Part shown: positions 46,720 to 57,376 of the stretch, piece after piece | How positions within the stretch are numbered: position 1 is the stretch's first letter | How the letters are laid out: each line of letters begins with the position of its first letter | From: Carex sylvatica | Taxonomy: Eukaryota; Streptophyta; Magnoliopsida; Poales; Cyperaceae | Assembly (NCBI GenBank): GCA_964058845.1 | Contig: CAXKVR010000328.1 | Location: 62,001-126,000 of the forward strand | Reading direction: 5' to 3' | Length of the DNA: 64,000 nt | The notes under the pieces: model-generated | Seen by the model: only the letters and a program-made list of their open reading frames with translations | Told to the model about the DNA's origin: nothing | Databases searched by the model: none | Program-made: the position numbers and the translations under genes

Positions 46720-49187
46720 CACTACTACAGAAATGGTCATTGTACACTACACATTGTACATGGATTTGACAATTTTATATAAAAATCGTGTAGAAATTAT
46801 AATTTTTTGGGTGCCTGAAATATCTGTGGGATCTCTACACGGATATTTATTAAAGAATCAGTGTAGAAAGCCGTGAGAGAGCTACACGAATGTTTATTAG
46901 GAAATGTATATGGCTTATTATTTAAATAACAGTGTAGAAAGCCTTGAGAGAGCTACACGGATATTTCATTAAAGAACCATGAAGAAAGGTAGGAATTGTA
47001 CATGGATATTTATTTAAATAATAGTGTAGAAAGCTTGTGAGAACTACACGGATGTTTAATAAAGAGCCGTGTAGAAAGGTAGAAATTGTACACGGTTTTT
47101 TATTTAATTAACAGTGTAGAAAGCCTTGAGAGAGCTACACGGACGTTTAACAAAGAGCCGTGTAGAAAGTTTATTTTAGGGTTTTAGTTATATAAAAAGC
47201 CTTCTCCTTCTAGCACCATTTTGATCAATTTATACTCTCTCTCTATATTGAATGTTGGTCTGATTTCAGCGCACAAGGAGGCCGGATCTGAGATCTTTGA
47301 AGTTAATTTGTATTTCTCCTCTCTATATTGCTAAGGTTAGTCATGTATATATATATTTCTCTTTTCTTCCTCTAATTTTCGGTTACTTATTATTGCTTAT
47401 TTAGGCCAATTATTAATTAATACATTCATGCCTGATTTGTTAAGATAATATAAATAATTAGTGTATTGTGGACCATTTTTTGAAAGTGAGAAGTAAAGAA
47501 AACACCTAAGGTCTCCATCATCAGATCTGAGAAAAACCGTTGAAGATCAGTACTAACGCTTTCGCCTAAAGATATCTGCACTTCAAAACTGTAAGATTAT
47601 TTTGGATTTATGGATTCTGCTTGTGTTTTTTAATTGTAAAATACTTCATGAATTATTAAGACTATAATTTGGTATCAGAGCCATCGTAAATTCATATAAG
47701 ATGCAATAATTTTTTTTTTTTTACAAAATTATTTTTCAATGGTTTATATAAAAGCTATATTGATTCAACTAATTTTATATATAAATATTTTCTTATAATT
47801 TTGGATGAAAATTTTAAATGAGAATTTTTATTCCCTATTATGTATGCACATATATGTTGATCAATGGATTCTTATTGGAGATGCAATATATTGGAGATCT
47901 TTAACCAAGAGGCATCATGTCATGGATCACATGAGAGCTCCTTTTTTGATATGTTGGATTTAATACGCCTTAGTTTGTATGAAATTCTGGTCCAAACTAG
48001 ATCATAACCAAGAGTTTTGGCAACATGAGCCAAAAATTGAAAAAATTTACGAAAATTGGGCCAAAGCTTTATCACATGATTACTAAGTTGTAAGGACATA
48101 TCTTTTATACACACATTGTATTGGATCTTAAGGAGTATATGTTATATGGATCACATGGGATTGCATATGTACAAAAGGCAATATCTATATATGTTGCATG
48201 AATTGTAATATGTTAATATTTTCTATGGTTTTCATATTGTGCTTACTTATATTTTTTCATTTTATTAATAGCAATTAGTATTTGCGAGTGTCTTGCATCT
48301 ACCTTTTATTGTTACTAACTAATACCGAATTATAATTGTAGTATGGACCAAAGCAAAAGTGTTACACCAAGGAGCAGATCGACGATGTCAGATGTATGTG
48401 GGCAAGGTGGTTTCAATTTAAATTTTGTAATGCTAAATATGGATTTGTATAATTTTGTATAATGTAATGTTCGTACATGAATTATTTATACTGTTGTATA
48501 GTTTTAGAATTTTGAGTTTAAAAGGCATCTGTTAATGTTTCTCTGTTTTGAAATTCTGATTTTAAATGGCTAACAAAACTGGAGGCTAGCCACACAAAAA
48601 ATAAAAAAAAATAATAAGACAATTCTACACGGACATTTAACTACATTAGTTAAATGTCCGTGTAGAAAGGTATTTAAACATTAAAAAAAAAAAATTCTAC
48701 GCGGACATTTAACTAAATGTCTGTGTAGAAAGGTATTTAAACATATAAAAAAATTGAAAAAAATAATAATAATAACACAATTCTACACGGACATTTAACT
48801 AAATATCCGTGTAGAAAGGTATTTAAACATAAAAAATAAAAATAAATAAAAAATAAAAAAAGAGCTACACGGACATTTAGTTAAATATCCGTGTAGAAAG
48901 AGTAATTGTACACGGACATTTAGCTAAATATCCGTGTAGAAAGAGTAATTGTATACGGCTGTTTATGTAATAATCTGTGTAGCTCAGTTATTTTGAGAGC
49001 GACGTTGGCAAGTGTTTGTACACGGTTGTTTATTGTAATAATTTGTGTAGCTCTCTTATAATTGCACACGGATAAATATCTGTGTATATTTATTCAAAGA
49101 TTTCTACGCCCTTACACTCTACACGGCAGAAAATCCGTGTATCTCCTCTAATTATGTCCGTGTACAATCTCTTATTTTGTAGTAGTG
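46720..49187. mobile_element. Non-autonomous CACTA element, complete, target duplication ATG
   Basis: The left end is CACTACTACAGAAATGG, the right end CTTATTTTGTAGTAGTG. The 3-bp target ATG is present on both sides (46717-46719 and 49188-49190). Subterminal regions are packed with CTACACGG, GTGTAGAAAG and ACGGACATTTAACTA units in both orientations (46745-47175 and 48625-49165). No transposase is present. The middle (47180-48600) is non-coding apart from a short 39-codon frame at 48343 (MDQSKSVTPRSRSTMSD...), possibly a relic of a transposon protein. Mobility would need a transposase supplied by a related element. Confidence 0.95.
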
Positions 49188-49449
49188 ATGTATAATATGA
49201 GACCAATGCAATTAATTATTTCATTTGTCTTGTCTTGGCTTATTTATGTTATATTTGTAGCGTATATATGTATGTATAAGCTGAGTATGATAATATGATC
49301 GCCTTACGCAAATAAATGCGGCGGGTTGTTAGTCCTGTCGTCGGGACTTGACATGATCAAGAAAATGTGAAATAAAAATATAAAATATTCATAATTCAGA
49401 AATAATTCAACAAGTGCAACAATAATTTGCATATTAAAAGACATTTAAA

Positions 49450-49568
49450 ATGGAGAAAAGAAAATCAAGGAGAGCGCTTTTACCTAAAAGAATGCTGCCC
49501 GAGCTTTAGATACTGAGTTCATTGATGTACCCCGTCTGTAATTACGAAAAAAATGTGAAATGTGATAT
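49450..49568 (+). pseudogene. Decayed copy of the ELOF1-like first coding exon
   Basis: The frame reads MEKRKSRRALLPKR, MLPEL, stop, then PVCNYEKNVKC and a stop. This parallels MGKRKARRLAPKIKPPKL and CPICNYGKNVTC of the intact gene at 51103. DNA similarity continues into the intron start (GCAAGTATAGTTAAATTT against GTAAGTATAATTAAATTT), so the copy comes from genomic DNA, not from mRNA. The first zinc-binding CxxC is lost, a TAG interrupts the frame, and the donor is GC instead of GT. The other exons were not found before the intact gene begins. Confidence 0.82.
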
Positions 49569-50499
49569 GCAAGTATAGTTAAATTTTTCTATTTTCATGA
49601 TGCGTGGCTATTCTAGAAAAACTTTATAAGAGAACAGAAAATATTTCTGGATATACTCACATTATGCTCGAACAATGAATTTTATACATTATATATGATA
49701 CTTTTTAAAATCTTCAATTTAATTTGTAAACAACAACTCTTTAGTTAAGCAAACAAATTGCCACACACCACGCGCGGCTATTCGACAAAAAACTGCATTC
49801 CTTAGACCATATCTATTACAGCAAATGCTTAAGATCACATTAAGCTTATTCTCCAAAACAACTCAGAATTCCACCATTCGTCAATAATGAATTGTATTTC
49901 ATTATTTTTTCTCGTAAAATTTAGATTATTAATGTTTTGTCTTTATGATATAGATCACAGATTCGAAATTCAGTACTCACATTTGTAAATAAGATGAACT
50001 TTATTCTTCATATCACTTGCTACAAAATTATATTGGCATCATTTTATGAACGAAGTTATCCATTTTGCAATATACGAATTATATAACATGTCCTCTCTAT
50101 TGTAAGCTTTTTAGGCCCAGTTTCAAGCCCGTTCTTGAGTTTTGATAAAAGGCTCTTGCTAGCTGAGCTGTTAATAAATTTGGATACTATATATATTTTT
50201 ATACAGATACACTCATTTAATGTCCTTTAGTAGTAACGTTTTCAAGTTTTATAAAGATATACTAACTTAATGCAATTGAAAAGATATGCTAAATAATGAC
50301 AAAATAACAGATTTGCTAAGGACAATGGAAAAGATATGCTAATTAAATAATGACAAATAAAGGTACTCATTTATTTGTAGCACCAATTTATATTTTGTAA
50401 CTGTATCTTTTCGAAGAGCATTAATGTTCACTCTAGTTTGACCAAATTCAATGCATGCACTTGCGTCTTTATATACATATCCCCGTTAGTTCTCTTCCA
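49569..50499. other. Intergenic region upstream of the ELOF1-like gene
   Basis: AT-rich, no gene. Short repeats (AATGACAAA.TAA, AAAGATATGCTAA) occur at 50275-50360. Segment 50130-50480 resembles 9312-9540. A TATA-like TTTATATACATATCC near 50468 lies about 40-55 bp before the likely transcription start. Confidence 0.5.
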
Positions 50500-51102
50500 A
50501 TACATTATTTCGTACAAGCAAACCGGAGAACCGAAGGGCCGGCGGACAATTTTCCAGTACTTGCTCTCCTCTCACAGGTAAATGTACTTTGTCTTGTGTG
50601 CTGATTATTTTTGTAAAACATGCATTATGTGATATTTGGTTGTTTAAATTATTCATATTATCAATTCTGAAGTATAAAATGTTACTTGATTTTATTTAAT
50701 TTGTTACACAGCATCATTTTTTAAAAACAATTAAAGTATAAATATTGTATTGAGCACTCTGAATTTTAATACTGTATATTCATCAATTTCAAGATTGTTT
50801 CCTGAACTGTGTTAAATTTGATTTATGATTTGCAATTGTATTTAGTAAATGTCGCAAAGGTTTCTCGCAAACAATGTTAGCGTAAATATTGAATCGACGA
50901 GTTCTTAAGTATATAGTAAATCGAAACTTCTTCCTTTTTTTTTAAAAAAAAAGGCCAAAAGTAATATCTGAATCTTTGTATGTGCTCTATATATTGTTTA
51001 GCAATAACTAGCTAGATCTGGGTTTATGTTTAATTAATTTTGGAATCTAACTTACATTTGTTTACTTCGATATTTATCGTTTCAGGAATTCCAAGAACAA
51101 AA

Positions 51103-52309
51103 ATGGGGAAGAGAAAAGCTAGAAGACTTGCTCCCAAAATAAAGCCTCCAAAGCTCGATACCGAGTTTGTTTGTCCCATTTGCAATTATGGGAAGAATGT
51201 CACATGCACTATGTAAGTATAATTAAATTTTATTATTTTCGCAACTTAGTGACTAAATATTTTGGGAGAATTATTTATTGTTTCGATAATTTAATATTTA
51301 TAACCACATCTAGCACAAAGTTTCTTTAACATATATGATATATCTGATATATATATACACACACACACACATACATACATACTCGTGAAATTTTAGATGG
51401 TGACATTTTCTTCTGTTATTTTTTTATGAGAGAAGTTTGATGGTCTTATTTAACTGGCATGTCACTAATTTTAACATTATATATAGTCGCAGGATTTATT
51501 GATGGTTTTTTCGCCAGGTTAATATCATTGTTTTATTTTGCAGAAACCTACATGCGAGAGTTGGCACTGCAGATTGTTTTGTGTGCAAGTCTTCCTACTC
51601 CATGGAAGCAAATGGTTCGTTTACAACTACTTTAGTAAATTATCTTTATACCCACTTCTCTTAAATGTTCTTCAGAAAAAAAATATATATATATATATTT
51701 AATTTTAAATGTTCCGTAAATTCCATACAGACCTTTATATTTACTAGCAAAAATTGATGTGGGTCCATTGGTACTCTAGTTAATTTATTTTAACTTTTTT
51801 TTTTATAGTTCGTGTTTAATCAAGGGTTTTATGGCAAGGCCAGTGGTTAATTTTCAGTTGGTCACCTTACGTCTCTTTTAAATTTTTTTAAGTTCTTCAA
51901 AGATCTGATTCTAATATGGTATTCTTTGTTTATTTGATTGCAGCTTTAACAAAACCGATTGACATGTAAGTTTTCTTACTCAAAGGATTAAATGTTGATT
52001 AGCACTCACCTATATAATTAACTTTAGTATTTCTAGTAAGTTGTCAAGTGATCATAGGGTTTAGGGTTTAGGAAAAAAAAAAAAGGATGGTGACGAGGGT
52101 GGTGGTTCCATCATATACACCAAAATCCCCATATAAACTGTTAATAATTAAGTAATGTAGCAAAAAAATTAACCTAGAAATTTAAATTGAAAAAGAAAAA
52201 ATAGAATACCATATATATGCACATACTAATTAATTGTTTTGTTCCTCTCAGATATCATCAGTGGTTCGACACTGTCGAGGAGAAGGACAACAAACGTTCA
52301 AGAACATAA
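51103..52309 (+). CDS. ELOF1: ELOF1/Elf1-type transcription elongation factor, 86 residues, spliced
   Basis: Coding exons: 51103-51212, 51544-51614, 51944-51965 and 52252-52309, all with GT/AG borders. They join into one 86-codon frame ending TAA. A leader exon probably ends at 50577 and is spliced to 51086. The protein starts with the family's basic MGKRK tail, then KLDTEFVCPIC, with zinc ligands C24, C27, C48 and C51 (CPIC ... CFVC), then ALTKPIDIY, the conserved ELOF1 signature, then QWFD. Length matches the usual 80-90 residues. Elf1/ELOF1 binds transcribing RNA polymerase II near the entering DNA, helping passage through nucleosomes and transcription-coupled repair in yeast and human. 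The middle (TINLHARVGTAD) and the end (KDNKRSRT) differ from typical plant copies, so this may be a diverged paralogue. A LINE starts 60 bp downstream, probably inside or just beyond the 3' UTR. Confidence 0.9.
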
Positions 52310-52368
52310 ATGAGATCCTTATTGCCTTTAATTTAAGCGACCTAGCTTTCTTGTGATTTCATGTACTT

Positions 52369-52488
52369 TTTTTTTTTTGAGAAAAAATAAGGATCAAAGT
52401 CCTTATTTGATTTTATTGATTAGAGGCTTGGGGCTTCCTTACAGAAACCTTTACAAGAGAGATGTAAAATTGTTCAATGTATATTGAA

Positions 52489-52529
<41 letters not shown>

Positions 52530-54690
52530 AAAAAGAAAAAAAAGAGAACTGTTGAAAAAGAAAAAAGTTTAACTAAGAAATAAAACTCATCTATCTGCTA
52601 CCCTACTCCTGTAGCCATAACCATTGATCAATAACCTCTTGCGTCAGTTGATGAACTTCTTTGTATTCTTCCCTAAAAATTCTTGAGCATCTTTCTCTCC
52701 AGCACACAAACATAGCTACCAGAATTATTGCCTTTGATTTAGGTTGAACTCCTTTTTTAACAATCCAATGGTGAGCTCGTGTTTTTTGAAAAATTGAACT
52801 CCATCTCTTTTCTGGTAAAGCAAAACAGATTGTTAAATATTCATATACTTTCATGGTAAATCTACACTCAGAGAACATGTGCTGGACGTTCTCAGTGGCT
52901 CTTCTGCACAAAAAGCACATGCTTGGTAAACTCCATCCTCGTTTTGCCAAGTTATCAGCAGTTAATATCTTATCGTAGAACATTAACCAGGCAAACACCT
53001 TCACTCTTGGTGGAACTTTAAGTTTCCACACTCTATGAATCTCAACATTAATCCTTGGCTGATCCTTCAGACCTTGGTAAGCAGACCTGACAGTGAAAGT
53101 TTTGGATGCTTCTCTATTCCAAAGGGCATCATCCTGACCCATTACAAGTGGTGGCTGATTTCCAAAAATCCCTCTTAAACTATTGAACTGAGATCTACCT
53201 TGATTGATATCCAGTATTGAATCAATGTGAGAAAATGCAGTTGAGAGTTGACCCTGGAAATATATCTGAAACATCTGCTGGACAGAAATGCCCTTGTCTA
53301 ATGCGACATCAAACAACAATGGCAATTCATTTTTTAATATGCCTTGACCCCAGTTGTGGTACCAGAATTGTGTCCTTTCTCCACTTTTTAACATCCTTTG
53401 CATAGAGCTCTCGCAAAAGACTATGATTCTCTTAAGATTTTGATCAAAAAATCGACATTCTGGCAAGTCAGTGGCTCTATCAAAATTGTGAGTTGCCTGG
53501 ATTATTGACTTCCATAATCTTGATTCAGGTTTCTGCCAGTACCAGTACCATTTGGCAAGAAGAGCATCATTGAATTTTTGTATATCAAGTATACCTAGTC
53601 CTCCGAATTTCTTTGGTCTGCAGATTAAATCCCAGTTCGCCAGAGCCATTCCTTTCCTATCTTCATTAACATTCTTCCATAGGAAATTCCTTCTTATTCT
53701 ATCAATCTCTTGTATTACCCATTCTGGTAATTTGAAAATTGTCATGAAATAAGTAGGAATGGAGGACAAGACTGCATTGATTAAAATTAACCTTCCTGCA
53801 ATTGACAACTGTTTAGAAGCCCATCCTTGTAACCTTTTGCTTAGCTTTTGCAACAATGGCATATAAGCCATCTTAGTTAACTTCTTGTTTGAAAGGGGAA
53901 GACCCAGATATGTAAAAGGAAAGGTGCCTCTTTTACATCTTAACACATCCAACAATTGTTGCTCTTGAGAGAGTGTACTATCTGTCAAGACTAACTCTGA
54001 TTTGTTCATACTCACTGCTAAACCAGATATTTTGTGAAATGTTGTGAGCAAGATCTTTAGAACTTGTATTTGTCCCAATTCTGATTTGAGAAAAAATAAG
54101 GAATCGTCTGCATATAACAAACAAGGCCTCATATTGTCAAAAGGTAGTCTCCATGTACCATTTTGAACCAATTTCTCCATCCATCTATGTAGAAAGTCCA
54201 TAGCTATTATAAATAGTAATGGAGACATTGGATCTCCCTGCCTGACCCCCCTCTTCAAATTAATTTTCTTTCCAAGTAAACCGTCAATGATTATCTGGGA
54301 GGAGCCTTTCAATACACAATTTTGCATCCAGTCCACCCATTTTCTTGGAAATCCAAGGTTAAACATAATCATTTGAATGAATTCCCAACTGACAGTATCA
54401 AAAGCCTTATGAATATCTGCCTTGAAGAGTGCAAGCGGAATTTTGGAATCTTTGGCACACTGAACAACATGTTGTGCATATAGAAAACCCTCTGCAATCT
54501 GCCTACCTTTCACAAATCCAGTCTGGCTGTCACTGACGATAATAGGTATAATAGGCTGTAATCTGTTGGCTAGTAACTTTGATACAATCTTCTGAATCCC
54601 ATGTACCAAACTGATTGGTCTGAAATCTTGAGGCAATTTTGCATCTTCTTTTTTTGGAATCAGCACTATTCTATATTTAGACATAAACCA
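52369..54690 (-). pseudogene. LINE (L1-type) with reverse transcriptase, 5'-truncated
   Basis: One long minus-strand frame (54750-52603, 715 codons) covers most of the RT and the zinc-binding C-terminus. Motifs: LIPKKEDAKLPQDFRPISL, FVKGRQIAEGFLYAQ, FKADIHKAFDTVSW, GVRQGDPMSPLLF, the catalytic LLYADDSLFF, TYLGLPLS, then QFWYHNWGQGILK and a zf-RVT domain WKLKVPPRVKVFAWL ... CFLCRRATENVQHMFSEC. T-runs at 52369-52379 and 52492-52520 on this strand are A-rich tail sequence. The endonuclease and the first RT motifs are missing, so it cannot move by itself, though the frame is unusually intact for this window. Residues 1-26 of the frame are not LINE-RT sequence (see the next entry). Confidence 0.92.
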
Positions 54691-55070
54691 CATAAATATT
54701 CTGATCTTAGATTGTACATGTAGTTTCCACCATAGTAATGGTTGTGTCAATGTTACTCCCCTAAAATTTAAAACTTGTTTAAGGATTTGACTGTATATTT
54801 TGTCAGAATTATATTCGTATCTCTATGCTATATATGTTGTCATGCAAATGTGTATAGGAAATATTTCCTAGTACTAATAGAATTTCAGACCATTCTTGTA
54901 GAAGCACCCAATTTGTATGTGTTGTGAACATCACCCTCCCTTGTGTAGTAATCATCTCCCGTGACATAATATCAGGATTAGAACACAAAAGAGAAAAGAT
55001 GTGGATAATTGGATATCTTGTAGCCAGGATACAATTTTGATTTCAGACATCCTTCTAAAATTTCACCTGT
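54688..55070 (-). pseudogene. Piece of a second LINE fused in frame to the LINE above
   Basis: The frame directly upstream of the RT reads TQPLLWWKLHVQSKIRIFMWFMSKYR, which is the zf-RVT start normally found at the C-terminal end of a LINE. Farther up, NFRGVT and MSREMITTQGRVMF-like stretches in shifted frames resemble the LINE at 10330-10440 (LNFRG). So C-terminal sequence of one LINE sits 5' of the RT of another, on the same strand. The outer edge is uncertain. Confidence 0.6.
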
Positions 55071-56150
55071 CTTGACCAGAGCAGTATGAACACTGCTAGT
55101 TTTTTCCAATTTGATAATTCATTGCCATAATGGAAAGAACTGCATGCTTGAATTTCCATTATATATAGTATTTTCTTATAATTTTCGTTTTCCACATATT
55201 CAGGGATGAAACATCATTAAATTTCTACCACCATTTAATTAATAGAGCCACATTCAATTGATTCAGATCAAGAACTCGATCGTATCCTCCAAAATTATTT
55301 TGCCGAACAAATGTTTTTCCTTTTTATGACAACATAATCCTTTCTGCATATACATTCCTCTGGCCATAAAAAGAATGACATCTAATCCTATAAATCTGTT
55401 GATTAACTTTACTAGTTTATATAAAAAAGAGTATATAATGGACAACAGACAATACAACTTTTACCAGCCTGAGTCTCCCCTCCAAATGATATCATCAGTC
55501 ATTTTCAATTTTGTAATTTGTTCTCAAATTTGACTATTAAAATCTCCAGTCTAAACATTTGGAAATGTCATGCAAAGAAATTCCAAGTATTTAATAGGGA
55601 AATGATATAAAGTGCATCTAAATATTCAAGTTAATTCTCCTGCCTCAAAAGCAAGTTAATAGGATATATTTCAGTTTTTCATTGAAAATGGAAAATGCAA
55701 CAAATGGGAATTCTTATGCTGCTTATTTCTTTGTTGAGATTCGTGCAATCCTTGATATATAACACCCTGATATATCACATATTAATGTCGTACAGTGCGT
55801 AATACTATATGTCCTTTGAATAACCTCTCTATCAAATCTTTTTTTTAGAACTTAGGAGAGACTGCTAAAATCAATTATATATGGGTTAACTAACATTCTT
55901 TCGATAGCACTTCGGTCGAAATATCATAGGATCAAATTTCAAATTTTCATATTTGAAACGTCGATCTTAGTTGCTCAATAATTTGGTTATATGAAACTTC
56001 TAAAATACCAATTTTTAGTAGAAATTTTGTTACTATTTTTTGTAATTTTTGAAAGAGAACACAAAAATGTCTAAAATATTGTTATTTTAGGTTTACTGTT
56101 CACCTACAGTAGCAAGGGTGGCTACTTTCGTCCGATCTGTTTTTGAAGGT
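55071..56150. other. Intergenic, no gene recognised
   Basis: AT-rich. Short open frames have no recognisable product. I see no element ends I can defend. Confidence 0.5.
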
Positions 56151-56677
56151 TCATGATTGATCGCTATGCGTTACTCGATCACTTTTGCTCTTTCGACACA
56201 TGTTCTTTCGGCGCACCTCGTCCTGTCCGCCTTCCTCAATCTATTAAACTCCTCCCCTCTTCCTCTTTTCCTTTTCCATATCCGCTTCCCACCTCGCTTT
56301 CTCCTCTCCTTCAGGCCCGATATCCTCTCTTCAGCCTGTCTCTCTCTCCCCTGCGCTGTAATAGCCGACCTCACTCTCCTCTCCTCTCTAAGATCAGATC
56401 GAGCCACCAACCGTTCTCTCTACAGCCCATTTCTTAGTACCTCTCTGAAAAACCTAAAGCTTATCCACTATTAGCAGATCCCTGACCTCCCTGATCTCTC
56501 TAGCTCAAAATCCAGCTTCAAGTTATTTTTACTCCAAAAAAAGAAAAAATCGAGCCACAAGTTCTTTTCTCTGATACAACTTTCACACCTAGCAAGAGAA
56601 TTGGAGGCTGATCTGAAGAGAAGCACAAAGTAGATTATTACAAGCACGAACTTCTGAGGGCTGATTGCCTCTCTCAA

Positions 56678-57376
56678 ATGTCATCTGGAGCAAGTCCAGG
56701 TAATTAAGAACAATCTGCGATTTTTTCTTGAAATGTAATATTATCTCCGATCATCCTTTTGCAAGAACTTTTGTAATTAACCTTATCTCTTACAATGTAC
56801 GTATGCTAAAGCAATCCTATTAAAATTCCACATAAGCACAATTTTTAAATCCAACAGTAAGTATATAGCTGTATAGGGAGTACTTAAACCCCTAAATTTT
56901 AATAAGTTCACTGATCCCCCTATATTTTAATAAGTTCTTCCGAAAGCTATTTTTTAAGCATAACGACGGAGGTTACTGATTTGATTAGACGTCAGATTTA
57001 AATCAATAAATAAATGAAGTTCTTGTCAAATACTTTACTTGTAACAAGACACAACTAAACATACTGATTACCATTTTCCTGTACTAATTATATATACATG
57101 AAAAATTATTAATAGCAAGTACTAATCAATTAAATCTAGTTTTGTGCACCGACTGACAGTATAACCATAGCTAGCTAGATCATCTATATATAAGTCCGGC
57201 ATCGGTTATTATTCACATCTCTTCCAAAATTTATTACATTTTTTTTATCATTCTGTTTCTGTTGTGTTTTTCTCAATTGTTCCACTCTTAAAGGACCAAA
57301 AATTATCTACTATTGTAGAACGAATCAGCATGAGCGGTTTAGGAAATGAAGAAGCAACAGCAAATGGCAACCTCAG
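56678..57376 (+). CDS. Possible first two coding exons of an unidentified gene
   Basis: A CT-rich leader-like region (56230-56660) precedes ATG at 56678. ATG TCA TCT GGA GCA AGT CCA G ends at 56699 with donor GTAATT. After an intron with a pyrimidine tract (57235-57290), joining at TATTGTAG|AACG (57319) keeps the frame (MSSGASP-ERISMSGLGNEEA...) to 57376, where another donor GTAACA follows. That gives 26 codons plus two bases. No later exon was recognised before the F-box gene, so the gene is either interrupted, has a very long intron, or is not real. No family was recognised. Confidence 0.35.

Larger units (their letters stand above)
40558..49353 (+). repeat. Chromovirus-type (Tekay/Del-like) LTR, interrupted by four insertions
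   Basis: It starts TGTAACATTCCGAC after a purine tract and plausibly ends GTCGGGACTTGACA at 49353. This pair of ends resembles Tekay/Del LTRs (TGTAAC..CCCGAC ... GTCGGG..TGACA). An inner segment at 46500-46560, TTTCATCTCTCACCC then GGGTTTCAGATACGAAGCC, resembles the R/U5 region of such LTRs. Taking out the MITE, the LINE pair and the CACTA element leaves about 3.7 kb, a normal length for the group. No target duplication pairs the two ends, and no primer site follows, so it would be a 3' LTR with its internal region mostly lost. Confidence 0.5.

Noticed and set aside
46455..46769. 104-codon open frame
   Set aside because: It spans the proposed LTR R/U5-like segment and crosses the CACTA border at 46720.
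47669..47688. A tRNA-iMet-type primer site suggesting a Ty1/copia or chromovirus element starting here
   Set aside because: It lies inside a CACTA element with intact ends and target duplication, and no LTR border or gag frame was found next to it.
52055..52072. Telomere-like TAGGGTTTAGGGTTTAGG (also at 7553 and 10731)
   Set aside because: Only two to three units each; common by chance or in promoters and introns, not an interstitial telomere.
56153..56474. Two overlapping open frames rich in Ser, Leu and Pro
   Set aside because: They follow from a CT-rich leader-like tract; no conserved domain, and both overlap in different frames.
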